Assembly (NCBI GenBank): GCA_029267465.1 | Contig: JAJUIT010000004.1 | Coordinates: forward strand, 1-35,450 | Direction of reading: 5' to 3' | Length of the DNA: 35,450 bases | From: Synergistaceae bacterium | GTDB taxonomy: Bacteria; Synergistota; Synergistia; Synergistales; 79-D21 | Shown: piece by piece, positions 16,150-24,294 of the stretch | Layout of the letters: every line of letters starts with the position of its first letter | How positions within the stretch are numbered: the stretch's first letter is position 1 | Translations under genes and position numbers: made by a program | Notes under the pieces: model-generated | What the model saw: only the letters and a program-made list of their open reading frames with translations | Told to the model about the DNA's origin: nothing | Databases searched by the model: none

Positions 16150-16931
16150 CGGTCGAAGACCGCCACGACCGGGGTGTGGTCCGAGGGTTTTTCCCAGGAG
16201 CGCGGGAGGCGGTCCACCCAACAGTCAACGGAGGCGTCCGCAAGGCATTTCGTGGCCAAAACGTGATCGATGCGCCAGCCGATGTTCCGGGCCAGGGAAT
16301 CCTTGACCCGGTAGTCGAAGAAGGAAAACTCCCCCTCGCCGGGACGGTGCTTGCGGAACACGTCCACCAGCCCCCACCCCCGAACCGCCTCGAACGCCCG
16401 CTTTACATCCTCGTGGAAACAGACGTGATCGCGCTTGTTCTCGGGATGGGTCACGTCGATGTCCGTGGGGGCCACGTTGAGGTCCCCGACCCAGAGGACC
16501 GGCTCATCGGGGGAGCACTCCCTCTCCAGGAGAGAGCGCATCCGCCGGAAGAAACGGAGCTTGTAGGCAAAGTCCGGATGATCCAGGGCCTTCCCCTGGG
16601 GGACGTAGGTGTTGATCAGGAACAGTCCTCCCAGCCGTCCACGAATGAGGCGGGGTCCATCTTCCGGCTCTTCCCCGTCGCTGAAACCGATCCGCACCTC
16701 CGACAGCGGTTCGAGGGAGGCGATGGCCACGCCGCTCGTCGCCTTCTGGCCCCGAAAAACGACGGAATATCCCAGCCGGAGGAACGGCTCGGGGTCAAAC
16801 TCAACGTCCTGGACCTTCGTTTCCTGGAGACACAGCACGTCCACTCTGTTATCATTGAGCCAGCGCGTCACCGCAGGCATGCGGCTCCGGATCGAATTTA
16901 CGTTGAACGTTGCGACGCGGAAAAGGGCCAT
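16146..16931 (-). CDS. xthA: Exodeoxyribonuclease III (AP endonuclease)
   Basis: A 261-residue enzyme of the Mg-dependent exonuclease III / endonuclease-phosphatase family, which repairs abasic sites in DNA. The ATG at 16931 follows AGGAGG at spacing 9. Motifs in order: ATFNVNSIRSR, LQETKVQD with the metal-binding Glu, GVAIAS, INTYVPQG, VGDLNVAPTDID, WRIDHVLAT and SDHTPVVAVF with the catalytic Asp-His. Length fits the family. It is the first gene of the minus-strand operon and has a clear promoter at 16964-16991. Confidence 0.93.
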   Translation of the reverse strand: MALFRVATFNVNSIRSRMPAVTRWLNDNRVDVLCLQETKVQDVEFDPEPFLRLGYSVVFRGQKATSGVAIASLEPLSEVRIGFSDGEEPEDGPRLIRGRLGGLFLINTYVPQGKALDHPDFAYKLRFFRRMRSLLERECSPDEPVLWVGDLNVAPTDIDVTHPENKRDHVCFHEDVKRAFEAVRGWGLVDVFRKHRPGEGEFSFFDYRVKDSLARNIGWRIDHVLATKCLADASVDCWVDRLPRSWEKPSDHTPVVAVFDR

Positions 16932-16963
16932 CGGGACACTCCTCCTCAATCCTCTTTGTGCCC

Positions 16964-16991
16964 ATTGTATGGGATGTCCCTGGAATGACAA
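16964..16991 (-). promoter_or_regulatory. Promoter of the xthA-galE operon
   Basis: On the minus strand TTGTCA (16991-16986) and TACAAT (16969-16964) are spaced by 16 bp, 33 bp before the xthA start codon. The -35 box overlaps the ribosome site of the divergent channel gene. Confidence 0.6.
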
Positions 16992-17000
16992 GGAGTCTCC

Positions 17001-18029
17001 ATGAAGGAAGGGATTGCCATCCGGAAAAAGCGGAAACCGTTTCCCCTCTGGCTCCTCCCCTTCGTTTCGGTCATCCTTTTCGGCCTGCTGGGCATGCGGT
17101 TCATCCTGGGACTTTCCTGGATGGATTCCCTGTACTACGTGACGACCACCCTGACGACCGTCGGGTACAACCCGCCGGCAAACCTGACCGATGAAGGAAA
17201 GCTGTTTATCGTCGTCTTCCTTGCCGTTGGAATCCTGGTGATTGGGCTCACCCTGGGACAGCTCGCGGAAAAAGTCCTGAATCGCCAGATCCTGGACGCC
17301 CTGGGCAGAAGGAGGGACCGCCGCTTGGAAAAACTATCGGGCCACTGGATCGTCTGCGGGCTTGGGCGCGTGGGTTTGAACGTCGCAGAAGCCATCGCCG
17401 AAGAAAACCTGACCGTCGTGGTCCTGGACATCGACGAGTCGAAGCTTGAACTGGCAAGGGGAAAAGGGTGGTACGCCCTCAAGGCGGACGCCACGCACGA
17501 AGAAAACCTTCGCGCGTGTGCTGTGGAGCGCGCCGCGGGACTGGTCGTTTCAACCTCGAACGATGCCAACAACGTCTACGTCACCGTTTCGGCGCGTTCC
17601 CTGAACAAGGGCCTGCGCATCATTGCCCGGGCTAACGACCCCCAATCTTCCGGGATCCTCTACCGGGTCGGAGCCGACAAGGTCGTGAACCCCCTCCTGG
17701 CGGGCGCCAGCGCGATGGCACGGGCGGCCGTCAAGCCCGCGGTGTCGGATTTCCTGGAGATCGTTCACATTTCCCGCCAGTTCGACCTCGATTTCTATTC
17801 CATCACCCTGGCTTCCGACAGTCCCCTTGTCGGACTTTCCCTCTCCGAAAGCCCCCTTCGTTCGCGGTACAATGTCCTGGTCGTGGCCGTGAAGACCCGG
17901 GAAGAGCAGATGGTCTACAATCCTCAGGGCAGTCACGTCTTCCGGGAGGGCGACGAGTTGGTGCTGCTGGGTCCCCGCGCTGCGACTCCGGAATTGAGAA
18001 GGATCGCCAGCGGCCTCGGAACCGTTTAA
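17001..18029 (+). CDS. Two-TM potassium channel with RCK (TrkA-N/TrkA-C) domains
   Basis: A 342-residue MthK-type channel subunit. The N-terminus has membrane segment M1 (about residues 14-36), a pore helix, the filter TTVGYN (V54-N57) and M2 (about 67-90). A TrkA-N Rossmann domain follows (VCGLGRVGLNVAEAI, then VLDIDESK), and a TrkA-C domain at the end (SPLRSRYNVLVVAVK, FREGDELVLLGP). It would assemble as a tetramer gated by a ligand bound to the RCK ring. The filter has Asn where nearly all K channels have Gly (TVGYG). The ATG follows AAGGAG at spacing 6. The gene is divergent from xthA. Confidence 0.85.
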   Translation: MKEGIAIRKKRKPFPLWLLPFVSVILFGLLGMRFILGLSWMDSLYYVTTTLTTVGYNPPANLTDEGKLFIVVFLAVGILVIGLTLGQLAEKVLNRQILDALGRRRDRRLEKLSGHWIVCGLGRVGLNVAEAIAEENLTVVVLDIDESKLELARGKGWYALKADATHEENLRACAVERAAGLVVSTSNDANNVYVTVSARSLNKGLRIIARANDPQSSGILYRVGADKVVNPLLAGASAMARAAVKPAVSDFLEIVHISRQFDLDFYSITLASDSPLVGLSLSESPLRSRYNVLVVAVKTREEQMVYNPQGSHVFREGDELVLLGPRAATPELRRIASGLGTV

Positions 18030-18063
18030 CCTAAAGCAGAGCAACCTTTTTTCTTTCCATCCG

Positions 18064-18124
18064 ATTGACGCACCCCCCTTCGAGGGTTACAATATTTATG
18101 GCTCATCATTGATGAGCCATAAAT
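18064..18124 (+). promoter_or_regulatory. Promoter with perfect 31-bp palindromic operator
   Basis: TTGACG (18064-18069) and TACAAT (18088-18093) are spaced by 18 bp. Directly after the -10 box, ATTTATGGCTCATCA (18094-18108), one central T and TGATGAGCCATAAAT (18110-18124) form a perfect palindrome covering the expected transcription start. It lies 20 bp before the start codon of an FCD-family regulator and is most simply that regulator's own operator. FCD/FadR regulators are known to bind shorter palindromes in this kind of position. Confidence 0.75.
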
Positions 18125-18144
18125 CGTGGCAGGGAGGTGCCGTC

Positions 18145-18891
18145 GTGCTATCGGGACCCATGGAACAGGAGTATCTGATCCTCGAGATCCTTTCGGAAGC
18201 TACCACTCCCCTTGGAGCCGGCGCCATCCGCCTGGCCCTCGAAGAACGGGGCATGCTCCTGAGCGAAGCCACGGTGGGCCGATTGCTCCGCGAACTCGAC
18301 CACCGGGGATACACGCGAAAATCCGGCTTCCAGGGACGAAGCCTTTCCCCCAAGGGCGCCGAACGTCTTGAATCCCTCCGCGAGGAGCGGGGACATGCCG
18401 TTTCGGCCAATATCCTCCTGGAAGAACTGAAAAGCCAGGGCATCGAGAAAATCCTGGACGTCCTCGTGGCCAGGCGCGCCATCGAACGGGAAACGGCCCG
18501 CCTGGCGGCCCGCATGGCTACCCCCGAGGAAATCGACCGCCTCCGTGACCTGCTGGCCAAGCAGGAACAAGCTCTTCAAAGAAAAGAAAGCGTTGCCCCC
18601 TTCGACGCGGCCTTTCACCGGGAAATCGCCCGCATCTCCCGCAACGCCATTCTCGCTGCCGCCGTCGACCTCATCCGCCAGGACGTGAAGCTCGGCCCCG
18701 CCTTCGAGTACGCCCGCAAGAAAGCGGCCAGCACGCTGGGCTCGGACCACAAGTCCATCATCGACGCCATCGCGGACCACGACGAGGACCGGGCGGAGAA
18801 GGCCATGGTGATGCACGTGGAAAACACCCTTCGGGACGTCCAGCGTTACCTCGACGCGAATCCCGGGCTCAGGAAGGAGACCCGCCGATGA
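18145..18891 (+). CDS. FCD-domain transcriptional regulator with NrpR/RNase R-type winged helix
   Basis: A 248-residue repressor-type protein. The GTG at 18145 is 7 bases after AGGGAGG; a TTG at 18109 lies inside the palindrome and lacks a ribosome site. The C-terminal domain (about residues 90-235) is a helical FCD ligand-binding domain with the metal-ligand pattern FHREI, DHKSI, MHVEN. The N-terminus is not the usual GntR domain: LILEILSEATTPLGAGAI, LSEATVGRLLRELDHRGYT and GRSLSPKGAERLESL match the winged helix of NrpR-like proteins. The gene is start-stop coupled (ATGA) to the dapF-type gene and precedes the liv cluster, so it probably senses an amino acid or a related acid. Confidence 0.78.
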   Translation: MLSGPMEQEYLILEILSEATTPLGAGAIRLALEERGMLLSEATVGRLLRELDHRGYTRKSGFQGRSLSPKGAERLESLREERGHAVSANILLEELKSQGIEKILDVLVARRAIERETARLAARMATPEEIDRLRDLLAKQEQALQRKESVAPFDAAFHREIARISRNAILAAAVDLIRQDVKLGPAFEYARKKAASTLGSDHKSIIDAIADHDEDRAEKAMVMHVENTLRDVQRYLDANPGLRKETRR

Positions 18892-19721
18892 TTTCCTTCA
18901 CCAAGGTTCACGGGAACGGAAACGATTTCATCGTCATCGAAAACCTCGACCGCCGGTTCGAGACGGAAGAGCTTTCCCGGATCGCGAGCACGCTCTGCCG
19001 GAGAAAAACCGGCATCGGGGCCGACGGCATCCTCGTGGTCGAACCGTCTCAAAGGGCGGACCTCACGATGAGGATCTTCAACAGCGACGGATCCGAGGGG
19101 GAAATGTGCGGAAACGGGGCTCGGTGTTTCGCCCGGTACGCCTTTGAAAACCGCCTTGCCGGGAAAACCATGGCTTTCGAAACCCTCGCGGGGACCATGC
19201 GCGCCGAGGTGAAGGCCCCCAACGTGATCCTGGAGTTGGGAACGATCGACTGCTCGAAGGGCCTCTTTGACGAAACGGTTTCGCTTCTCGGGGAAACGTT
19301 CCCGCTGGCGGCCCTGAGGGTCGGCGTGCCCCACTGCGCCGTCTTCGTTCCCGACCTCGCGTCGCGGTCCCGCCAGGACCTGGTGCTCCTCGGGCGAACG
19401 CTCCGCCACGACGCCTTGCGCTTCCCCCACGGGGTCAACGTCAATTTCGTCCAGAACCTGGGGGAAGGCAAACTCCTCGTGACGACCTACGAACGCGGCG
19501 TTGAGGATCTGACGGATTCCTGCGGAACCGGGTCCACCATGAGCGCCATCGCCGCCGTGAAACGCTGGGGGCTGTCCTCGCCGGTCCGGGTCCTGAACCC
19601 GGGCGGCGTAAACATCGTTCACCTGGACTGGGAGAATGACGGCCGCTCCTGCAGTGCCCGCCTCGAAGGGCCCACCGCGCTGGTGGCCCGGGGTGCGGTC
19701 CTGGAAGAGGCCGGATTGTAA
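18888..19721 (+). CDS. dapF: Diaminopimelate epimerase family protein
   Basis: A 277-residue cofactor-independent epimerase. The two catalytic cysteines are visible: C74 in EMCGNGARC and C212 in DSCGTGSTMSA. The N-terminal HGNGNDFIVIE and FNSDGSE motifs are also standard. DapF converts LL- to meso-diaminopimelate for lysine and cell-wall synthesis. However, it is coupled to an FCD regulator and followed by an amino acid importer rather than by dap genes, and DapF relatives include amino acid racemases. In the second Cys motif SCGTGSTMSA replaces the more common ACGTGACA form. Biosynthetic DapF is the default; a catabolic racemase is a real alternative. The 138 bp to livK hold a ribosome site but no clear promoter. 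Confidence 0.85.
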   Translation: MISFTKVHGNGNDFIVIENLDRRFETEELSRIASTLCRRKTGIGADGILVVEPSQRADLTMRIFNSDGSEGEMCGNGARCFARYAFENRLAGKTMAFETLAGTMRAEVKAPNVILELGTIDCSKGLFDETVSLLGETFPLAALRVGVPHCAVFVPDLASRSRQDLVLLGRTLRHDALRFPHGVNVNFVQNLGEGKLLVTTYERGVEDLTDSCGTGSTMSAIAAVKRWGLSSPVRVLNPGGVNIVHLDWENDGRSCSARLEGPTALVARGAVLEEAGL

Positions 19722-19859
19722 GGGAGGGAGCCCCTGGAAAACAGACCTTCTTTGGAACTTGGCAGCAACCTGCGCGCCGGGGCGGGATCCCTTCCGGAGG
19801 GGCCGTCCCGTCCAGGAGTCCGGAAACCCATACCCGTGGAAGAGAAGGAGGAATGCCCA

Positions 19860-21020
19860 GTGAGAAGAATGCTGTCTTTCGCTCTGGTCCTGGTTTTCTG
19901 CCTCGCCCTTGGCGGAGCCGCCCTGGCGGCGGACACCATCAAGATCGGACACACGGTCTCCCTGACCGGCGGGGCCTCCATGTGGGGGCAATCGGAAAAG
20001 CTGGCCCTGGACCTTCTGATCAAGAAGATCAACGCACAGGGCGGGGTCCTGGGGAAAAAGCTCGAGCTGATCAGCTACGATAACCGCAACGACGCGGTCG
20101 AGGCCGTCAACGTGGCCCGCCGCCTCGTCAACGATGGCGTCGTCGCCGTCATCGGCCCGGCACAGAGCGGCAACTCCATCGCCACGGCGCCGGTCCTCGA
20201 AAACGCGAAGATTCCCATGGTCGTCACCACCGCCACCAACCCCTACGTCACGATCGACAAGAGAACCGGCAAGGTTCGCCCCTTCGCCTTCCGGCCCTGC
20301 TTCATCGACCCCTTCCAGGGAACGGTCGCCGCGAAGTTTGCCTACCGGGACCTGAAAGCCAGGACCGCCGCCATCCTTTACGACGTCGGCTCCGACTACG
20401 GGCAGTGGCTGGCGAAGTACTTCGAGGAGGCCTTCACGAAGGAAGGCGGCAAGGTCGTGGCCAAGGAGGCCTTCCGCTCGGAGGAGCTGGACTACCGCGC
20501 CCAGCTGGGCAAGATGCGCCCGCTGAATCCTGACGTGATCTTCATCCCCACCAGCCAGAAGGAGGCTGCCATGGCCGCCAAGCAGGCGAGAGACCTCGGC
20601 ATCAAGGCCCGCCTGATGGGCACCGACAACTGGGGCAGCCCTGACCTCATCGAGCTTGGCGGGGAGGCGATCAACGGGGGCTATTTCGTCAACCTGACCG
20701 ACCTGGCCGACCCGGCCATCAAGAACTTCGTGGCCGAATACCGCAAGGCGTACGGCGCCGACCCCGTCCTTCCGAACCCCGTCATGGCCCAGGACGCGCT
20801 GCTCATGATCGTCGACGCGATCAAGCGCACCAAGAGCACGGACGGCACCAAGATCGCCGCGGCCCTCGCCACGACCAAGAACCTGCAGGTCACGAGCGGT
20901 CCTTTGACCATCGACCCGAAGACCCACGACCCGCTGGACAAGCCGGCCGTCATCCAGAAAGTCGACGTGGCCACCAAGTCCTTCCCGTTCGTGAAGAAGT
21001 TCTATCCGGGCGGCAAGTAG
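19860..21020 (+). CDS. livK: Branched-chain amino acid ABC transporter substrate-binding protein
   Basis: A 386-residue periplasmic binding protein of the Leu/Ile/Val type (peripla_BP_6). The GTG at 19860 lies 8 bases after GGAGG and gives a normal signal peptide (RRMLSFALVLVFCLALGG, cleavage after ALA); an in-frame start at 19752 would lengthen it unnaturally. Mature motifs include IKIGHTVSLTGGASMWGQ, GGVLGKKLELISYDNRND, VIGPAQSGNS and YDVGSDYGQWLAKYFEE. It is the first gene of livKHMGF and delivers substrate to LivHM. The ligand may be leucine-type or another amino acid; the fold alone does not tell. Confidence 0.92.
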   Translation: MRRMLSFALVLVFCLALGGAALAADTIKIGHTVSLTGGASMWGQSEKLALDLLIKKINAQGGVLGKKLELISYDNRNDAVEAVNVARRLVNDGVVAVIGPAQSGNSIATAPVLENAKIPMVVTTATNPYVTIDKRTGKVRPFAFRPCFIDPFQGTVAAKFAYRDLKARTAAILYDVGSDYGQWLAKYFEEAFTKEGGKVVAKEAFRSEELDYRAQLGKMRPLNPDVIFIPTSQKEAAMAAKQARDLGIKARLMGTDNWGSPDLIELGGEAINGGYFVNLTDLADPAIKNFVAEYRKAYGADPVLPNPVMAQDALLMIVDAIKRTKSTDGTKIAAALATTKNLQVTSGPLTIDPKTHDPLDKPAVIQKVDVATKSFPFVKKFYPGGK

Positions 21021-21029
21021 GTGTTTCCT

Positions 21030-21064
21030 GAGGAGGCTCCGCCCTCCCGAGGCGGGGCCTCCTC
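21030..21064 (+). other. Intercistronic hairpin between livK and livH
   Basis: GAGGAGGCTCCGCC (21030-21043) pairs with GGCGGGGCCTCCTC (21051-21064) with one G-T pair and a 7-base loop. Only a weak T content follows. It may partly terminate or protect the message so that the binding protein is made in excess, as in the pst operon. Confidence 0.6.
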
Positions 21065-21096
21065 CGTTCCTGGAAAAGCAAGATAGGAGGGACCCC

Positions 21097-21975
21097 ATGT
21101 TCCTGCAGACCGTCGTCACGGGGCTTTCAATCGGGGGGATCTACGCGCTCATGGCCGTCGGCTACTCCCTGGTCTTCAGCGTCCTTTCCTTCAGCAACTT
21201 CGCCCACGGAGCCGTCATCATGCTCGGGGCCTACATCGGCCTGGGCCTCGTCACGAAGCTTCACTTTGGCCTTGGGCTCGTGGTTTCCGGAGCCATGGCG
21301 GGAGCCGGGCTCATCGCCATCGTCAACGAAAAGCTCGCCTACAGCCTCCTTCGCAAGCGCAAGGCACCCTCCCTCTACATCATGATTTCGGCCATGGGCT
21401 GTGCCGTGTTCCTCGAAAACATGGTCTACGCCACCATCGGATCCCGTTTCTACGCGTTTCCCGCGTTCTTCAAGCAGAGCGTCCTTTGCCTCTTCAACGG
21501 GACCTGCAACATCGCCCTGCTCGACTTGTTTGCCTTCGGCATCTCCATCCTGGCGATCCTCGGGCTTCATCTCTTTCTGATCCACACGCGCACCGGAATT
21601 GCCATCCGGGCGGGGGTTTCCGACATGACCATGTGCTCCCTCATGGGCGTCAACCTAGACCGGCTCATCTCCATCGTCTTCTTCCTGGCGGGAATCTTCG
21701 GGGGAGCAGCGGGGGTCTTTCTCGGCATCAAGTACCTCGTCTACCCGACGATGGGATGGGTCACCAACAAGGCCTACATCGCTGCCGTCATCGGGGGACT
21801 GGGGAGCCTTCCAGGGGCGCTTCTGGGCGGCCTGATCCTGGGGGTGCTCGAAACCTTCGTTTCCACCTACGTGTCCAGCGTCATGCGGGACGTCTTCAGC
21901 TTCGGCCTCCTGATCGCCCTCCTGGTCTGGCGCCCCAACGGCCTCTTCGGCAGAGACACGGGAGAGAAGGTGTGA
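21097..21975 (+). CDS. livH: Branched-chain amino acid ABC transporter permease LivH
   Basis: A 292-residue inner-membrane permease with about eight hydrophobic segments. Typical features are the N-terminal GLSIGGIYALMAVGYSLVF, FSNFAHGAVIMLGAY, the cytoplasmic TRTGIAIRAGVSDMTMCSLM loop that contacts the ATPase (a variant of the usual R..A.D...A..MG) and GAAGVFLGIKYLVYPTMG. C-terminal VIGGLGSLPGALLGGLILG is conserved in the family. The ATG follows AGGAGGG. It lies 4 bp before livM. Confidence 0.93.
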   Translation: MFLQTVVTGLSIGGIYALMAVGYSLVFSVLSFSNFAHGAVIMLGAYIGLGLVTKLHFGLGLVVSGAMAGAGLIAIVNEKLAYSLLRKRKAPSLYIMISAMGCAVFLENMVYATIGSRFYAFPAFFKQSVLCLFNGTCNIALLDLFAFGISILAILGLHLFLIHTRTGIAIRAGVSDMTMCSLMGVNLDRLISIVFFLAGIFGGAAGVFLGIKYLVYPTMGWVTNKAYIAAVIGGLGSLPGALLGGLILGVLETFVSTYVSSVMRDVFSFGLLIALLVWRPNGLFGRDTGEKV

Positions 21976-21979
21976 TCCG

Positions 21980-22837
21980 ATGAATTACGTCCTTTCCATC
22001 GTCACTCTCGCGGGAATCAACATGATCGCCGTGCTGGGCCTTTCGATCTTCACGGGGTTCACCGGCCTGTTCTCATTCGGCCACGCAGCCCTGGTGGGCA
22101 TCGGGGCCTACGCCTCAGCCATCCTGACCTACTACTACTTCGTCCCCTTCCCGATCGCCCTGGTTGCCGGAATGGCCGCCTCGGCCCTGGTCAGCCTCGT
22201 CATCGGGATCCCGACCCTGAGGGCCCGGCTTCGGAGCGACTATTTCGCCATCGCCATCCTGGGCTTCGGAGAGGCGCTGCGGGTCATCCTGGAGAACCTC
22301 GAGATCACCAACGGCGCCCGCGGACTGCCCGGCATCGAGCCCTTCACGACGCTGCCCATCGTCGCGGGGTGCCTGGCCGTTTCCGTCTGGGTCGCGTCGA
22401 ACTTCCTCCGCAGCCGGTACGGAGCGGCCTGCATCGCAGTCCGGGAGGATCCCGTTGCGGCGGAGATGGCGGGGATCAACCTGTTCCGTACCCGGCTGCT
22501 CTCGCTGGTGGTGAGCGCCGCTTTCTGCGGGCTCTCGGGAGGCCTTCTCGCACACTTCCTTTCGTTCATCCAGCCCGTCATGTTCACGCTGGTGCAGTCC
22601 ACCGCGCTGCTCGCCGCGGTGATCGCCGGCGGCATGGGCAGCATCACCGGCCCGCTCATCGCATCGTTCATCTTCATCGCCATGCCCGAGGCCCTTCGGG
22701 TGGCCCAGATGTGGCGCCTGGTGGCTTACGGGCTCGTTCTCGTTCTGATCATGCTCTTCCGGCCCCAGGGGCTGATGGGCTACCAGGAACTCACCACCTT
22801 CTTCCGGAGGTCCCGAAATGACCGGCCCGCTGCTTGA
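21980..22837 (+). CDS. livM: Branched-chain amino acid ABC transporter permease LivM
   Basis: A 285-residue permease, partner of LivH. FTGLFSFGHAALVGIGAYAS is the family's conserved first motif; RYGAACIAVREDPVAAEMAG is the cytoplasmic loop contacting the ATPase, and AAVIAGGMGSITGPLIASF the last conserved membrane segment. The short length, without extra N-terminal helices, is usual outside enterobacteria. It overlaps livG by 20 bp. Confidence 0.93.
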   Translation: MNYVLSIVTLAGINMIAVLGLSIFTGFTGLFSFGHAALVGIGAYASAILTYYYFVPFPIALVAGMAASALVSLVIGIPTLRARLRSDYFAIAILGFGEALRVILENLEITNGARGLPGIEPFTTLPIVAGCLAVSVWVASNFLRSRYGAACIAVREDPVAAEMAGINLFRTRLLSLVVSAAFCGLSGGLLAHFLSFIQPVMFTLVQSTALLAAVIAGGMGSITGPLIASFIFIAMPEALRVAQMWRLVAYGLVLVLIMLFRPQGLMGYQELTTFFRRSRNDRPAA

Positions 22838-23597
22838 GGTGAAGGACCTGACCAAGACCTTCGGGGGCATCCGGGCGGTGGACGGCCTGTCGTTTGCCGT
22901 CGCCCCCGGCGCCATCACCGGCATCATCGGCCCCAACGGCGCGGGAAAGACCACCGTCTTCAACCTCGTGACGGGGGTTTACCGGCCCGATGCCGGCAGC
23001 ATCGACTTCGAGGGGCGGTCGCTTTTGGGCATCCGCCCAGACCAGATCGTGGGCGCCGGCATCGCCCGGACCTTCCAGAACATCCGCCTTTTCAACCGGA
23101 GGACCTGCCTGGAAAACGTGCTCACCCCGCTGCTCCAGAAAGCCCCCTACAGCGTTCCCGCGGCGCTCCTGAGAACCCCTGGAGTCCGGAGGATGGACCG
23201 GGAGCTCCGGGAAAAATCGCGCTTTCTCCTGGCCGAGATGGGCCTCGAGAAACTGGCGGACGTCCAGGCATCGGCCCTGCCGTACGGCCTGCAGAGAAAG
23301 CTCGAGATCGCCAGGGCGCTGGCCATGGAACCTCGGCTGCTTCTGCTGGACGAACCCGCGGCGGGGATGAACCCGGAGGAGTCCCGGGCCTTATCGGCCC
23401 TGATCGAGGAAATCCGGGAACGCTTCAACCAGACCATCCTCCTGATCGAGCATCACATGGACGTGGTCATGCGGGTCTGTTCCCACATCGTGGTCATGAA
23501 TTTCGGAGCGCTGCTGGCCGAAGGACCGCCGGAGAAGGTGCGCACAGACGAAAAAGTGCTCCAGGCCTACCTGGGGAAGGAGTACCGGAATGCTTAG
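22818..23597 (+). CDS. livG: Branched-chain amino acid ABC transporter ATPase LivG
   Basis: A 259-residue ATPase. Motifs: KTFGGIRAVDGLSF, Walker A GPNGAGKTT, the Q-loop segment ARTFQNIRLF, the signature LPYGLQRKLEIARALA (Gln-Gln is the common form, here Leu-Gln), Walker B LLLLDEPAAGMNPEE and the switch His in IEHHMDVVM. The C-terminal LAEGPPEKVRTDEKVLQAYLG is typical of LivG. It works as a heterodimer with LivF. Coding overlaps both neighbours. Confidence 0.94.
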   Translation: MTGPLLEVKDLTKTFGGIRAVDGLSFAVAPGAITGIIGPNGAGKTTVFNLVTGVYRPDAGSIDFEGRSLLGIRPDQIVGAGIARTFQNIRLFNRRTCLENVLTPLLQKAPYSVPAALLRTPGVRRMDRELREKSRFLLAEMGLEKLADVQASALPYGLQRKLEIARALAMEPRLLLLDEPAAGMNPEESRALSALIEEIRERFNQTILLIEHHMDVVMRVCSHIVVMNFGALLAEGPPEKVRTDEKVLQAYLGKEYRNA

Positions 23598-24294
23598 CGT
23601 GACGAGGCTCAACGTTCACTACGGGAAGATCCATGCCGTCCGGGATGCCAGCTTCCGGGTGGGAAAGGGCGAGATCGTCTCCATCGTCGGCGCCAACGGG
23701 GCCGGGAAATCGACGATCATGTGGACCCTGGCCGGCGTCCTGAAACCTTCCTCGGGAGAAATCCTCTTTGACGGGAAACCGCTGCCCGGGAAACCCCACG
23801 AGATCGTCCGGAGCGGCCTGGCCCTCGTCCCGGAGCGGAGACGGCTTTTTGCCGAGCTGACCGTGCAGGAAAACCTCATCATGGGGGCGTACCTCCGCCA
23901 CGACAAGGCCATCGAGGAGGACCTGGAGAAGAATTTCGCCCTTTTCCCGATCCTGAAGCAGCGCCTGAAACAGTACGCCGGGACCCTTTCCGGGGGAGAA
24001 CAGCAGATGCTCGCCATCGCCCGCGCCATGATGAGTTCCCCGCGCATGATCCTCTTTGACGAGCCTTCCCTGGGACTGGCCCCGATCGTGGTGGACACGC
24101 TCATGGAAACGATCCTCCAGCTGCGGGAGAACGGCATGACCGTCCTGCTGGTGGAGCAGAACGCGGGGCGAGCCCTGGAAATTTCCGACCGGGCCTACGT
24201 CCTCGACGTCGGGCACATCGCCAAGGAGGGGCCGGGAAAAGCCCTCCTGGACGATCCCGAAGTGCGGCGCGCCTACCTGGGGGAGCTGGCCTAG
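23590..24294 (+). CDS. livF: Branched-chain amino acid ABC transporter ATPase LivF
   Basis: A 234-residue ATPase, partner of LivG. Motifs: LNVHYGKIHAVRDASF, Walker A GANGAGKST, VPERRRLFAELTVQENL (LivF-specific), signature LSGGEQQMLAIARAMM, Walker B MILFDEPSLGLAPIV and VEQNAGRALEISDRAYVLDVG. It overlaps livG by 8 bp, and its stop TAG is followed at once by the TTG start of the methyltransferase-like gene. Confidence 0.94.
   Translation: MLSVTRLNVHYGKIHAVRDASFRVGKGEIVSIVGANGAGKSTIMWTLAGVLKPSSGEILFDGKPLPGKPHEIVRSGLALVPERRRLFAELTVQENLIMGAYLRHDKAIEEDLEKNFALFPILKQRLKQYAGTLSGGEQQMLAIARAMMSSPRMILFDEPSLGLAPIVVDTLMETILQLRENGMTVLLVEQNAGRALEISDRAYVLDVGHIAKEGPGKALLDDPEVRRAYLGELA

Noticed and set aside
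19722-19859. Possible riboswitch or leader before livK (GGCAGCAACC segment)
   Set aside because: I could not match the conserved core of any known class and see no convincing fold.
18846-21119. Very long minus-strand open frame opposite dapF and livK
   Set aside because: It is the GC-rich antisense shadow of well-supported plus-strand genes, with no family motifs.
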